Part shown: positions 13,078 to 24,168 of the stretch, piece after piece
Layout: every line of letters starts with the position of its first letter
Numbering within the stretch: the first letter of the stretch is position 1
Assembly: GCA_905250115.1 (NCBI GenBank)
Contig: CAJNOI010000116.1
Span: 199,509-263,508 of the forward strand
DNA: 64,000 nt
From: Adineta steineri
Lineage: Eukaryota > Rotifera > Eurotatoria > Adinetida > Adinetidae
Direction of reading: 5' to 3'
Translations under genes and position numbers: made by a program
Notes under the pieces: generated by a model
The model's database searches: none
Told to the model about the DNA's origin: nothing
What the model saw: only the letters and a program-made list of their open reading frames with translations

Positions 13078-14323
13078 TGTCGTCTCGTTCAACAGCAGTC
13101 AGAATAAAGATAGGATTTAGATGAAAAAGCCATTCTTCTTCATCCGGATTATTACTTTGCGACTGGATGTTAGCAAACGGTGAAAGCACAAGTATGGTCG
13201 GATCTGCTTCGATCTCAATCAGTACAGGTTCTAGCAAAGATGTATCAGATTGCTGACCTAGCGTTTGTACAAACATGAGTGCCACGGTTCGATCGGTACT
13301 TGTCGAAAGAAACGATCTAATAGTTAAATGCTCACCGACTCGTTTAGCTAGAAAAGTGACTTCACCGCGATGCATCATCTGACCACGATAAAGGTAAACG
13401 AGCTCCTTTAAACCCGAGCTACTATGCAATTTTGTTAGCGCTTGCCGTATGTCATTAATAAAAAAACTGAAAAGACTGATGAGACGCCTGTCGAATGTAC
13501 GCAAAGCTTTGTTTAACAAGTTATAGATAAAACAGTTTTTTGTATACCATCGCAGTGCGCGCGACGGCTCGTAATCGCGTTCAAGTTCATCAAGAACTTT
13601 CAGATAATATGTATCACCCGCATAATAATCTCGGCATGTAGAGATAAGTTCTTGTATGTTGGATTTCGCGCTTTCACAACATAAATCGTATATTTCGAGG
13701 CCACAGAATTGTTCTGCTGTGGGATTTGTCGAGCTCTTGCCGCCTAATCGATTTTTGTTTATCATCCGCAGATTGACATCTGTCGTTTCTTCAAGTAGAT
13801 CTGTCAAACTGTAGTCTTCGGCAATTCTAGTAGCGAGTTTATCTACTTCGACATAATTTATTTTTGTACTTCCATGACTCTCGTCACTATCATTCTCCAA
13901 AAAATTTGATTCGACCTCCGACGATAAAAGGTAAATGGCAAACACTTGTGGAGAATTATGCACTCGTTTGATCATCTCATGTGTCAAGCACGGTGTATGC
14001 GAGCTAGCGATGACGACTATAATGTTATCAGTGCCCGTGTCTTCATGACGACTGTTGATAAACCATTCACATTCGTCAATCGTTTTATAGATATTTACTC
14101 TGCTAATCCGTCGACGTATTTGACTGATGAATGTGAGAAAAGGTTCGCTGTTGTTACATGGTTTTTCGACTAGTACCACCAGTCGAAAAATTTCGAAGCA
14201 GTTCGGTACTTTGACGTTGTTTTTCCAGCTGCGTAGAGGAGAAAGAGGCTGTGCTTGCATTACCGCAGCTAGGATTACACGTGGTAGAGCATAACGAGAA
14301 ACCATTTCGTTGTTAGCACTCAT
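13078..14323 (-). CDS. ADP-ribosyltransferase, 3' end lost in gap
   Basis: A single open exon starts at ATG 14323 (MSANNEMVSRYALPRVIL) and runs about 415 residues into the gap. The N-terminal about 170 residues form an alpha/beta domain (LVVLVEK..., IIVVIASS..., VFAIYLLSS) that I also see in the ART at 42742-44805. An ART catalytic domain follows with LYRGQ (Arg), SFLSTSTDRTVA (Ser-Thr-Ser) and DEEEWLFHLNP (ExE with catalytic Glu), so it should be an active arginine-type mono-ADP-ribosyltransferase. There is no signal peptide, so it is probably intracellular. Relatives often continue into TPRs; here that part would be in or beyond the gap. Codon use is less AT-biased than in the neighbouring gene. 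Confidence 0.75.
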
Positions 14324-14610
14324 TTTTTTTTCAAATTAATGCTTCTGAAATTTTTCTGTTTTTATTTGACGCTATCGACACAGCCGACGTGAAAAAAAGA
14401 GGTGCACGTCGTTTTTTCTTTTCTGTTTAATCAGAAAAAAATCAAGAGTGGTTTGTTATTATATATTAAAATCTTTCTATTCTTGCAAAAGTGAGTGTAA
14501 GAAAGACAACATTCAGAAGCTTGAAAAATTGCAGAGTAATATATTCTTACTGAATTCGTGTTTTAACGATGAAATTATTTTTAAAAACATTTCCTGTCTT
14601 CTAAAGAGAG

Positions 14611-14692
14611 AGTTTGGGTGTAGGTATGAGATGAATGTTTTTGTTTAATGAACATCCCAACGTCTCATCCATACCCACATCCACACCCTCAC
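14611..14692. repeat. G-arm/C-arm hairpin, degenerate
   Basis: GTTTGGGTGTAGGTATGAGATG is answered inverted by CATCCATACCCACATCCACACC. The loop is about 25 bp. The outer CTTGAGGG ends are not preserved on the left. Confidence 0.5.
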
Positions 14693-15678
14693 GCTAATTT
14701 ACGGCGTGCACTAGTGGATATACGTGTGCCTGTGTCAGAGCCATAGCAAGCGGCACACATCTCACTAACTGCGAAGACTGAGGAGGAGAAGAAGAAAATA
14801 AGTCTCTTACTTACGTGTCGTTTTTTATTACATGCATAAAGTGATTGGAAGAAGTCATTTTGTACTTAATGGGTTTTCTTTTCAATCTTGTAAAACAAAC
14901 TTGAAATTTGAGCAAATGCAAGCACAGAAAGGTTAAGATTTAATCTTTTTATTTCTTCCTCTGTCACACACAATCTCTATAAATTATGTGTACTCTGTCA
15001 ATATATAATCAAAATCTCATTAAAGTAAAAAAGAATAATTCATAGCGCCTCTTCTGCTGATGCAGCGACAGAACAAACAAGATTACTCATCTGGCTCTTA
15101 TTCGGTTAGCAAAAAGAGAAGTTCTTATCATAAGACAGAACAAAGCGTCGAGAAAGACTACAAATGCATGCGAGTATCGGTGAGTTTGTAAGATAACTCT
15201 AATCTACTTATGAAAATCGTTTTGATCCTTGCTCAAGGATTTCTGGGTGCCAGCAGACAAATCGTCCTAATATCATGTTAGATATGTACAATATTGTCGA
15301 TGTTGGATGGCACCCTTGCGGATGTGATTGTGGGTGCAAATCGATTGAAAACAAATCGATCTATATATCTAAGATATAAATAAACTGCTGATCTCAACTC
15401 TTGCTTTTCAGCAATCGATTATTTTGTCGAAATTAATTGAAAATGATTTTCTTATTAAATTAATAAACAAATGCAGGATTTAACGTTGCCGATGAGTTTT
15501 ATGCTATTTATTGAAATAAAGCAACACTCATCAGGACTCTATATAACAATTTTTAAAGCAAAAAAAATCTAAAAATAATAAATGAACTGAATAAAATAAA
15601 CAAAAAAGGTAAATGAGGTAAACTGAAAAAGAAAAGAATAAACAAAGAGCAAGTCTTCCTAAAGAAATGATACGACAT

Positions 15679-15788
15679 CTTGAGGGTGGGTGTGTGTGAG
15701 GGTGTGGATGTGAGTGGGTGTAAGGATGTAGGTTTGTAATGGTTAAGATACTTATACCACACCCCACATCCACACGCACACCCTCAAG
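15679..15788. repeat. G-arm/C-arm hairpin with both CTTGAG ends
   Basis: Opens CTTGAGGGTGGGTGTG and closes CACACCCTCAAG, giving clear 10-bp-plus terminal inverted ends. The left arm continues as G/T-rich repeats to about 15722 and the right arm as CCACACCCCACATCC from about 15756. Confidence 0.7.
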
Positions 15789-16255
15789 ATTTTTATTTTT
15801 ATTATCGAAACAAAACGATCAGTCCAAGTCACTTGGAATTACCGTTGCATCAGTCATATAATAGAAATATCAGATTGTTCAGTCACCATCTTGAAATTAG
15901 AATAATATTTTGTTTTTATAATTAACTGTAATGTCTAAGTAGTTTGTTATTTTAAAAGGGCAAAAAATTATTTTTCATTACAAATAATTCAACTCAAATA
16001 CAAGATGATTATGTGAAACGTTTTAATCAAATATGCATTAAACTCAACTTTTAAGTCTGGATAAGATGTGTTTTAGTCTATTTTTAATGTCTCTGTTCAC
16101 ATAATACTTACATTGCAAATAAACATCAAGGTGAAGACGGCGTGAATTGATTTACATACACTAATTTAATATCTCATTTGAATTCACAGTAGCAAGTCCT
16201 TCACTTTGCTAATGTTTTCCTAATAACGTCATACTCATGTTCGTCTAAACTTAAA

Positions 16256-17104
16256 GTTAAGATATAAGAAAAGATCCTTTTGTTCTTGTCTTCTTCATTC
16301 TTCATAAGAAGAACAAAAAACCGAGAGTGCGTATGATTCAAACGGAAGAATAACATTCAGTTATTGTCCTATTCGAAACTAAATAAACAATTTTGAAAAA
16401 GTAAAATTTAGATGGACAAAGCTTTAAATGAAATAGATAGTTATCCATTTTCTTCCCCTCTGTTACACCAGTAATACATGTGTGACTGTGTGAAAAATTT
16501 GAATATAATATCGACATTCACATCTATATTCACACTCGTCAAGATTTTTGTTATTATCTTTTTTAAGCAGAGAAGCAACTCTATGAAGATAAATAATATC
16601 ATCGTCAATAGAAGCAAAACAAATACTTCTTACCAACTTGGATATGTAACTTTGTGTATCATTCTTTTACAAAGTAAGATAAAAGAATTTATTTCACTTC
16701 ATTTATAAAAGGTGAACTATGTATGCTATGCATACCTTTATTCATTCTGACGAAAGAAACTATTACTAACGTAAACGTCCAAATAGACAGAATAGCAATT
16801 GATTCATAAATAACCAAAGACAGTAAGTATTACTCAACCTATCTTATTTTACAGCTTTTTTTTCCTTTTCGAGATCAATGTGTGTGAGGTAGAGTTTTAA
16901 TGGATATCATTGTACGAACTATTGCCCATTTTAACTACAAAAATTTTCATAAACTTAAAGTTTAATGAGATTCGCAGGCTAGTGTCATGACTTTTCAATG
17001 ATTCTAAATGCCACATATATGTTCATTTCTGCAACGTGTTTTGTTCCTGTAGGAATTTGAAAAAGAGAAAACATCAAGTCGATGAGTTTCGTTATTAGTG
17101 TAGG
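16256..17104. repeat. Dispersed repeat, copy 1 (about 850 bp)
   Basis: Begins GTTAAGATATAAGAAA and runs collinear, with scattered substitutions and small indels, with 33257-34110. Both copies abut a G-arm/C-arm hairpin: here on the right edge (17102), in copy 2 on the left edge. No shared open reading frame survives in both, so this is a non-coding or decayed mobile sequence. Confidence 0.75.
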
Positions 17105-17165
17105 GTGTGGGTGTGAGTTTGACTGAAGTTAACGGAAGACGGATACTCACGCCCACACTCACACC
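17102..17165. repeat. G-arm/C-arm hairpin
   Basis: AGGGTGTGGGTGTGAGTTTG pairs with CTCACGCCCACACTCACACC. It sits directly at the right end of dispersed repeat copy 1. Confidence 0.6.
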
Positions 17166-17657
17166 ATTAAAGATTAGACTTGTACAATTTTATTTTTAAG
17201 ATAAATGATAAAACAAATATTTTTAAGATCGATGAAAATAAAATCTAGTTTAATAGAATAATTGACTTTTGTTTCAATAAAACATTATAGATCTTATTAA
17301 ATTAATGATGATTATTATCTGTTTCTATGTTTCTTTTATAAATGAATATCATTTCGTATTTTATAAAAGAAACTTTGTGATTCGTATTTAAAAGATAAAA
17401 TATGAACAAATTCTCTCTCTTTATATCTCTATTGGAAAAATTTAAAATCATAAAATTATATTTTCATTCGTTCTATTTTAAATTATTTCAAAAACTTAAA
17501 CAATAGTCCTCATAATCTAAAGGAGTATTATTTAGATATTTTTCTATTATTCTCAAATGAAATCATTGTATTTTCTTTTCATTAAGATTCTTATCAATCA
17601 AATCATTCTACAATTAGTACAGCGACTATATCAAAGAATCCAACAACAATAGATAAA

Positions 17658-19250
17658 ATGTTAACTCGATCTCAATTAAAACGAGGTATGTTTCATCAAA
17701 TAACAATAATAGTAATTTTGTCTAAAAAACAGTTTCATCGACTTTCAGATTGAGGGTGGGTCAGGGTAGCTATGACATTAGTAGTTGTTATATTAGTGTA
17801 CCGATATCCACATTCACACCCACACCCACACCCTCAAGAATCTTATTGATTGGCAGGAGCCACTCTAGTTTAAAATGGTCACAGCCTTGAAAATCCAAAG
17901 ATTTTAAAAAATACCATCGCGGCAGCGGCTCGGTAGCTTTCATTGATTATCGTCGCGGCGCGGCAGCGGCAGATTCACAACCGCGATGGACATCTCTACC
18001 ACCCACACCCACGTCCTTTTCTCAGAAATTTTTCAACTAAAAAATTAGATTTTTTTAAGTAGTTGAATAAAATAAAGTTAAGTTTAACTTTTTAGTTTAG
18101 AATTTTTGAAACAAAAAAATTATTTAATTTATTAATAGAAAAAGAAGTTTTTAATCAATTTTATTTAAATCATTCAAATAAAAAATCTGAACAGATGAAG
18201 AAATTATTTGAAATTAATTTTGTTTATTAAAAATTAAATTTAACAAAAATTAAATCAAACACAAGTTTTTTCTTCTTATTTTTACGCTTTTTTGATTTAA
18301 AAATAATGAGAAAGATATTTTGGATAAAAAGAAAATGTTTTTTTTTAGCAGAAATTCAAACAAAAAAAAATAAATTTCAACAGTTTGCAATTACTGTTGC
18401 TGGAGGAAATGGAAAAGGACAAGAATTAAATCAACTCTCTGGTCCTCACGGGATGTTTATTGATAATGATAAATCAATTTATATTGCTGATTCTTCGAAT
18501 AATCGTATTGTTAAATGGAAATTGAAATCAAGTACTGGTCAAATCATTGTAGATGAGAGTGGAAGTCAAAATAATCAATTCTATTCTCCAGTAGATATAA
18601 TTTTTGATAAAAAAAATAGTTCTTTTATTATTTCGAAATGGGGAAATAGACAAGTAATTCGATATTTTAATCAAAATCAAACAAATCAACAAACTATTAT
18701 TTCAAATATTTATTGTTTTGGTCTAACAATCGACAAAAATGGATTTATTTATGTTTCTGATTGGGAGAATCATGAAGTACGACGATGGAAAAAAGGAGAT
18801 GAAAAAGGTGAATTAGTTGCAGGTGGTAATGGTAAAGGAAACCAACTTAATCAACTCAATAATCCTCTTTTTATCTTTATTGAATCAGAATATTCTCTTT
18901 ATATATCAGATTATGAGAATCATCGTGTAATGAAATGGAAAAAAGATGCAAAAGAAGGAATTATTGTTGCTGGTGGAAATGATCAAGGAAATAGTCTCAA
19001 ACAATTGTCTCATCCTCGAGGAGTGGTTGTTGATCATTTGGGTCAAATCTACGTGGCAGATTGTTGGAATAATCGAGTAATGCGTTGGTGTGAAGGAGAT
19101 GAAGAAGGTGAAATTGTTGTTGGTGGAAATAATTGTGGAAGTCAATCAAATGAATTGTATTATCCCACAGGTTTATCATTTGATAATGAAGAAAACCTTT
19201 ATGTTGCTGATTCTAATAATCATCGAGTCCAAAAATATGAAAAAATTTGA
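17658..19250 (+). CDS. NHL beta-propeller protein with short N-terminus
   Basis: The NHL exon 18352-19250 (899 bp) follows a pyrimidine-rich TTTTTTAGCAG acceptor. It encodes six NHL-type blades of the pattern VAGGNGxGxxLNQLxxPxG and IYVADxxNxRVxxW, a propeller that usually binds protein or RNA ligands. Its length and phase (one base carried in) match the NHL exons at 57655-58553 and, closely, 55371-56266. An in-frame ATG at 18306 exists but overlaps the acceptor tract. A better-phased candidate first exon is 17658-17685 (MLTRSQLKR then GTATGT), leaving a 666-bp intron that contains two hairpin repeats (17751, 17914). No B-box, signal peptide or Cys-rich module is visible, so it may be an orphan propeller. 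The start is uncertain. Confidence 0.6.
17751..17838. repeat. G-arm/C-arm hairpin inside NHL-gene intron
   Basis: TTGAGGGTGGGT opens and CACACCCTCAAG closes. The right arm is the cleaner, with CACACCCACACCCACACC. It lies in the predicted long first intron of the NHL gene. Confidence 0.65.
17914..17989. repeat. GC-rich 76-bp inverted-repeat element
   Basis: CCATCGCGG at the left end is mirrored by CCGCGATGG at the right. The interior repeats GCGGCAGCGGC. It stands out sharply from surrounding AT-rich DNA and resembles a miniature transposon. Confidence 0.5.
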
Positions 19251-19627
19251 AATAAAAAATCTTTTTAATTTAATTTGATAAAATTTCGATTTTTATTTCT
19301 GAAAAATCTTAAAGGAAATAAATAAGAATAAATAAACTTGTTTTTCATTCTTAGAAAAAAAGTAAGTAAATATTTGTTAATTTTATTTTTAAAACAAAAA
19401 ACGAAAATGAATAAAATTAGAAGAATTTCAAAGAACATTCAATTACAAAAAAATTTATTTTTACAGAAAGATCAAATAAAATATTTTTCATATGGAGAAA
19501 AAGATTTAAATTAATAAACAAAACTTATGAAGAGAAATTTTATTAGATTTATTTTTGTAATTTCATGATTTATTGAGCGAAAGGGAAGAGAGAAGAAAAA
19601 AGATAAATGAATAAGAATGAAATCTGT

Positions 19628-19710
19628 CTAAGGGTGGGTGTGGGTATGAATATAATATTCATCACACACCTGCACTTACCTCTTCTCACTTATCTACATA
19701 GACACCCTAA
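19628..19710. repeat. G-arm/C-arm hairpin, worn
   Basis: CTAAGGGTGGGTGTGGGTAT opens; the far arm ends ACACCCTAA. The central part contains a second small palindrome (ATGAATATAATATTCAT). Confidence 0.5.
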
Positions 19711-19919
19711 AAAAACAGAAAGTACCTATCTAATAGAAGAACTTATGTTGATCGTATTAAAAATCTACATAGATGAGAGGATATAGACATAATTAACAAA
19801 ACACTTAATAAAAATCACTACGCTTTTGCACAAAGAAATACAATTCAATGAATAAAACAGTTATTCAAATCATCTTTGAAAAAATCAAAAATGTCATAAG
19901 ATAATATTGTTAATAGTTT

Positions 19920-20710
19920 TCAACTAAAGGCATATTCTGCACATCCATGAATTGTTAAAACTACATTGGCTTCACCATTATTACCTAATAAAGTTATTCA
20001 ATCAGTTGTCAACACAATTATTGATCGATCTAATTTGGCTTCGTGCTATTTCTTCAGTATCGTTTGCTAATGATAACAATGCTATAGCAATTTCTTGGCA
20101 TGTTTGATCTGTGTTAATCATTTCGAGACAACGATATTGCGCAAATACTAGACATCAAAATACCTGATAGATGCTTCTAAAGATGTAATTTATATTTGAT
20201 TACTTTTTCGATAAATCACCATATTGTTCTACATATTGTCGAATGATAATAGGACGTCGTTCGTTTCAACTCCAAAAATATCCTGAACAATATAAAGGAC
20301 AAATCTCATACAAATGAAATGTATAATTATATTTATAACAAAAATATACTTTCAGAAACATTTTATCATCTGAAAAATAAATAATCGAATGAAATATAAA
20401 CGTATCGAGTTATATCGTTTACGATAAAAGTGCTCAATACCAAAAACTTTACTATAAACTTAGGAAAAAAAATAAAATAATAAAATTTTCTTTCTCTTCG
20501 ATTACCTTTTGACAAGTGCGTAAAAGTTTCTGAACAAGAACTGCGTTCGAATCGTGAAATACCTGCTCAATTGGTAATTTCAGATGCATACAAAAACTAT
20601 CCTATCTTGTAAAGCAAAGTTTTTTTAGGCATGTAACGAAATTTTCATATTTAAAGATCGAATTGGCTGAGGTACACAATTCAGATCAGCAGTACCTAAA
20701 ATATCTTTTG
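19920..20710 (-). pseudogene. Decayed multi-exon gene remnant, family unknown
   Basis: Read on the minus strand, several short stretches look like protein but cannot be joined. About 20700-20635 reads TADLNCVPQPIRSLNMKISL. About 20588-20505 reads MHLKLPIEQVFHDSNAVLVQ up to a GTAATC donor. About 20257-20205 reads RRPIIIRQYVEQYGDLSKK. About 20140-20010 reads MINTDQTCQEIAIALLSLAN. Stops and frame changes separate them. I do not recognise the family. It may instead be an intact gene with introns I failed to place. Confidence 0.3.
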
Positions 20711-21306
20711 ACGGCCAGTAGAAATATTCGGTTCTTTTTCTTTCAGCTGATTTCACGATGTCTTTTCAGTAGTGCATGATAGAGGATAGTTGTGTATGTA
20801 TGTTGATTTCAGTTTTATCCACATCCGCTCACCCCACCCTCACTTAAAATGCATCCAGCCTAAACCGTTTTGATCTGATGGGTTTAGGTTTAGATTTGAC
20901 TGTGTGTAAGACGTCAAAACTTTCGATGTTTAACCCAAACTGAGTGATCAAAACTCAAGCTTCAGCAGTATGGGTTTGGTGCATGTTTATCGACGCCCAC
21001 CCTGCACCCTAGTCTCTGTTACGAACGACTAGTTAGTCTAGTCTGGTTAAGTTGTTCACCAATGTCATATATTATGATAAAGCAACTTACACACAAACGA
21101 AAATCTCAATGCTTACTGAATGCATATAAGTAATAGAATTCATAGATTGTATGACATGCAAAATTGAAAATTGAAACCCTAGTAATAATAAAACAAAAAA
21201 TAATCAGAAGGTACCTTGGTTTTTTTTCTTGATTACGTATAAGTGCACTTAATAAAAACATTTTTCAGTTGAATACGCAGCCTCTTCTGTTCGAATAGTT
21301 GTTTAA

Positions 21307-23083
21307 ATGATACGCAGCTTATTATTCGTAGTATTCTATAACTTGATTTACGCAGTGGTTAGCGTTCATTTTCAGGGCGGTACTATCACTTGGCGTCTAT
21401 TAAATGCATCCGCTACGGGATCACCAGTGGCTATTGTCATCACACAAACGTATTTATGGACATTAGGGAATGTGCTGTGCACAGATGCTATGATTGCCAA
21501 CAACCAATCAGTTATATTCAATTCAACTTTTAATAGACTGAACAGTGCATACCTGAATTGTATAAGTAATTGTACCAATGGCTCTGTTAGCTATATAGCT
21601 CCACCGATTAAACCTTACTGTACAAACATTTTAACCTCAACCGGAACTGTCACGGGACAACGTTCAGACATAATCAATTTGACATCAGGCGTAGATTTTA
21701 GTGTAGGCTTTCAGGATTCTGCTTGGCGTCCGTTAAGGTACATTAACAGTCCTTCGTGATCTCTCTCCTTACACATCATTCTCACACCGAGAACAGATAA
21801 TGGCCTCTTTAACAATGCACCAGTAGTCACTCCAATGGCTCCGGTGATGATTCCTGTCAATCAGTCAACAGCTATCAATATAGAAGTGAGAGATACTGAC
21901 GGGGATACCATTCGTTGTCGATGGGCGATGAATTCGAGTACAGTTAATGAATGTGGAGAAGCGTGTGCACCTGTTTCATTAGCAAAAAACACCACTATCT
22001 ATCCCAATTGTACTATTATAATTACAGGTGAAAGTATCGATGATTGGTATGCTGTCACTGTTATAGTAAGAACCTTTGCATCTATGAAAAGAACACTGTT
22101 ATCTCTTTTTTTCTTTGATTAAGGTCGAAGATTTTATAGATTCATTTAGCAACACTCCACTCAGCTCAGTGCCCATTCAATTTCTTGTACATGTAGTCGT
22201 CCCATCTACCAATCTATCCCAGACTACACCGTCAGAAACAATCAATTGGCCTATTTTTGGAACGGTCACCAGCTTAGCTCTACTAACTATACTTGCATTA
22301 TCATGCTGTGTATGCTGCTATTATTTCTAGTCTGTTTCAGTTGCTAACTTACATCAAATTGTTTCATTTTTCTTGTAGTCCATGTGGTATTCTTCCTCGT
22401 CGAATCAACAGCAAACAAAGATGCATCGAATTGTATCACATTGAACGATGTATCGACGAGAACTGTCGATGGACTAATGTGTCAAGATCATCGACAGATA
22501 TTATTTTCAGACCACTTAGAGATGACTTTGTTTACAATGTTTTGAACGCGAGCTCGAATAGTTCTGATAGCATCCCCACACTGTCGAATGCCATAATCAA
22601 GAATGACAAGCATGTAAGTAGGATAATCATTTTTCATTGCCTGCTAATCATCGTACTCAATTAAAATTGAGCATTTTCATGCAGATTTCAACGATCGAAG
22701 CGATGAACAGAATGTATGAAGTATCAAATCAAAGAACAGAAAATAATTTCCGTGTTGATCAGTGCAGTAGCTATGAATGTGGAGATGTACCACAAATAGT
22801 GTTGGCAAGAAAGAAGATGACACAAAGGTTCAAAAAAGAAGTACAGCAGAACCAGGTGAATGATATCACTTATGAAAAAGTTATCAAGCGAAAAGTCAAT
22901 GGGACTGTTTGTGGCATTCGAGTTAATAGTGCATTTTCAGAGTTAAGATCAGCTCAATCATCTCGTCATTCGAATCTCAACAAAGTCAAAGAACGTGTCA
23001 TGCATTTTAAACGTATGCAGCAAGAGAAGAAAAGAAAAAGTTCAAGAATTATTCCTGTCTACATTGACTATATAGTCGGCTAG
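21307..23083 (+). CDS. Type I membrane protein, unknown family, with in-frame TGA
   Basis: Exons 21307-22065, 22124-22329, 22379-22613 and 22685-23083 keep phase (about 532 codons). The product starts with a signal peptide (MIRSLLFVVFYNLIYAVVS), then an N-glycosylation-rich Cys-containing ectodomain with a DTDGDTIRCRWA segment. A single membrane helix (FGTVTSLALLTILALSCCVCC, about 22256-22318) and a basic cytoplasmic tail follow. A TGA at 21757-21759 interrupts an otherwise open frame; the sequence resumes without shift as SLSLHIILTPRTDNG. A 54-bp GT/AG intron (21738-21791) would also remove the stop in phase, but it would delete sequence that looks conserved. The third donor (22330, GTCTGT) is non-standard but is the only site giving the right phase. 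Function unknown; the layout suggests a cell-surface receptor or adhesion protein. Confidence 0.6.
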
Positions 23084-23323
23084 GAATAGAACAAGGACGA
23101 AAATTAGTTGAACTAAAATCTTATTATCGATGAGATACAGAGAAAGAAAAGAGTCCAATAAATAAAGAGCGTTTAAATGATTGTGTACTTTCGTCTTTTA
23201 TGAAAAGCATTTTATATTTATTTTCATTGTTAAAGAGTGTGGGTGAGTGTTCTTCTCTAATCATAAAACAAACAACATTCATCAATTTGCAGATACATCT
23301 GTGTAAATAGATAGGCCAACCAT

Positions 23324-23370
23324 CTTGAGGGTGTGGGTGTAGATCAAGACCACCTCCACCCACACCCTCA
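23324..23370. repeat. Short G-arm/C-arm hairpin
   Basis: CTTGAGGGTGTGGGTGTAG faces CCACCTCCACCCACACCCTCA with a loop of only about 9 bp, the tightest copy in the window. It ends within about 10 bp of a truncated coding fragment. Confidence 0.7.
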
Positions 23371-23380
23371 CCTTTCGATT

Positions 23381-23579
23381 TTTGTTCTTGTTCAATCATT
23401 TCTTTATATGAACCATAAACTCGATTTTCTGAGAATCCTAATTGTTTACCCATTTCATGAGACATTTCAGGATTAGAACTAAAAGTAGCACATACTAACT
23501 GAATTTCACCATCAAGACACACTGCTGTACGATGTACAACACCTGGACCACTACCGATCATACCATTCGTAATTTACTT
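23381..23579 (-). pseudogene. Gfo/Idh/MocA oxidoreductase N-terminal fragment
   Basis: On the minus strand the sequence reads NGMIGSGPGVVHRTAVCLDG, then a Rossmann-like continuation ending VYGSYKEMIEQEQKSK. This matches the start of the Gfo/Idh/MocA NAD(P)-dependent oxidoreductase family (dinucleotide-binding GxGxG region). Only about 65 residues remain of a normally about 350-residue enzyme. A stop lies just upstream of NGM, and the glycine loop is shorter than usual. Downstream the frame runs straight into the hairpin repeat and becomes Gly/His/Pro-rich nonsense. It is a truncated fragment, not a gene. Confidence 0.6.
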
Positions 23580-24168
23580 GTAGAAGTTGTTGATGATGTT
23601 ATATGAAATATGTAATAAATTAGTATAATGATCTTTGCTTCACAAAACTGCTAAATAACAATGATAACTGACTTTCTATTTTATTTCGTAAAACATTTGT
23701 GTCATTTCTCAAAATTGAGAGAAGGTGAAAATAAATAGAATCAATTCTTATCTATTTTTCTTTTTGACAATTATATAGTTCAAAATAAACATATGACTGA
23801 AGAAAACAAGGAATATTGTTTTTGACAAGTCATATGAGCAATAATTGAATATTCAATTCTTGTTTGATTTCCAATAAAATATTTATTTTTTTCTCCGAAG
23901 AAATTTAATTATATTATTAATTGAATATTCGCACCTTGAACATGAACTCAAAAATCTGTACTAGATGTTTAAAAAGACTAAAAAATAAAAATCAGCTGAT
24001 CAAATATAAATAATTTTTCCGAAAAAATTTGATTAACTATATGCCCGAGAATTGAAGTCAATATTTATTATTGAATAAAAAATAAGTATGCCAAAAAATT
24101 TTCTTTTCATTTCATTCTTTCTCTTAATCAAAGTTGATAACAAATCACAAGTGAAATTTGTCAAGAAG

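Larger units (their letters stand above)
14324..17657. other. Gene-poor repeat region
   Basis: No exon I can support. It holds three G-arm/C-arm hairpins (14611-14692, 15679-15788, 17102-17165) and one copy of a dispersed roughly 850-bp repeat (16256-17104). Open frames inside the hairpins are low-complexity His/Thr/Pro strings, not genes. Confidence 0.5.
19251..21306. other. Intergenic region with hairpins and a decayed gene
   Basis: Contains a G/C-arm hairpin (19628-19710), the minus-strand gene remnant (19920-20710), a weak C-rich arm at about 20815-20850, and an inverted pair of GTTTTGATC/GATCAAAAC words at about 20868-20955. Nothing else recognisable. Confidence 0.4.
23084..24168. other. 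Intergenic region with gene fragment and hairpin
   Basis: Holds the truncated oxidoreductase fragment (23381-23579) and the hairpin next to it (23324-23370). A half-element (GAGTGTGGGTGAGTG) lies at about 23235-23250. The rest is AT-rich with no exon. Confidence 0.4.

Noticed and set aside
12842..13120. Open frame reading through the N gap
   Set aside because: The gap is translated as unknown residues; the frame has no support on either side.
15531..15779. His/Thr/Pro-rich open frames across the G/C-arm hairpins (also at 33041, 38272, 38460, 38815, 62605)
   Set aside because: They consist of translated CACACCC repeats and change frame at the loop; no conserved start or partner exons.
16478..16708. 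76-codon open frame inside dispersed repeat copy 1
   Set aside because: The matching part of copy 2 does not keep the frame, so coding is unlikely.
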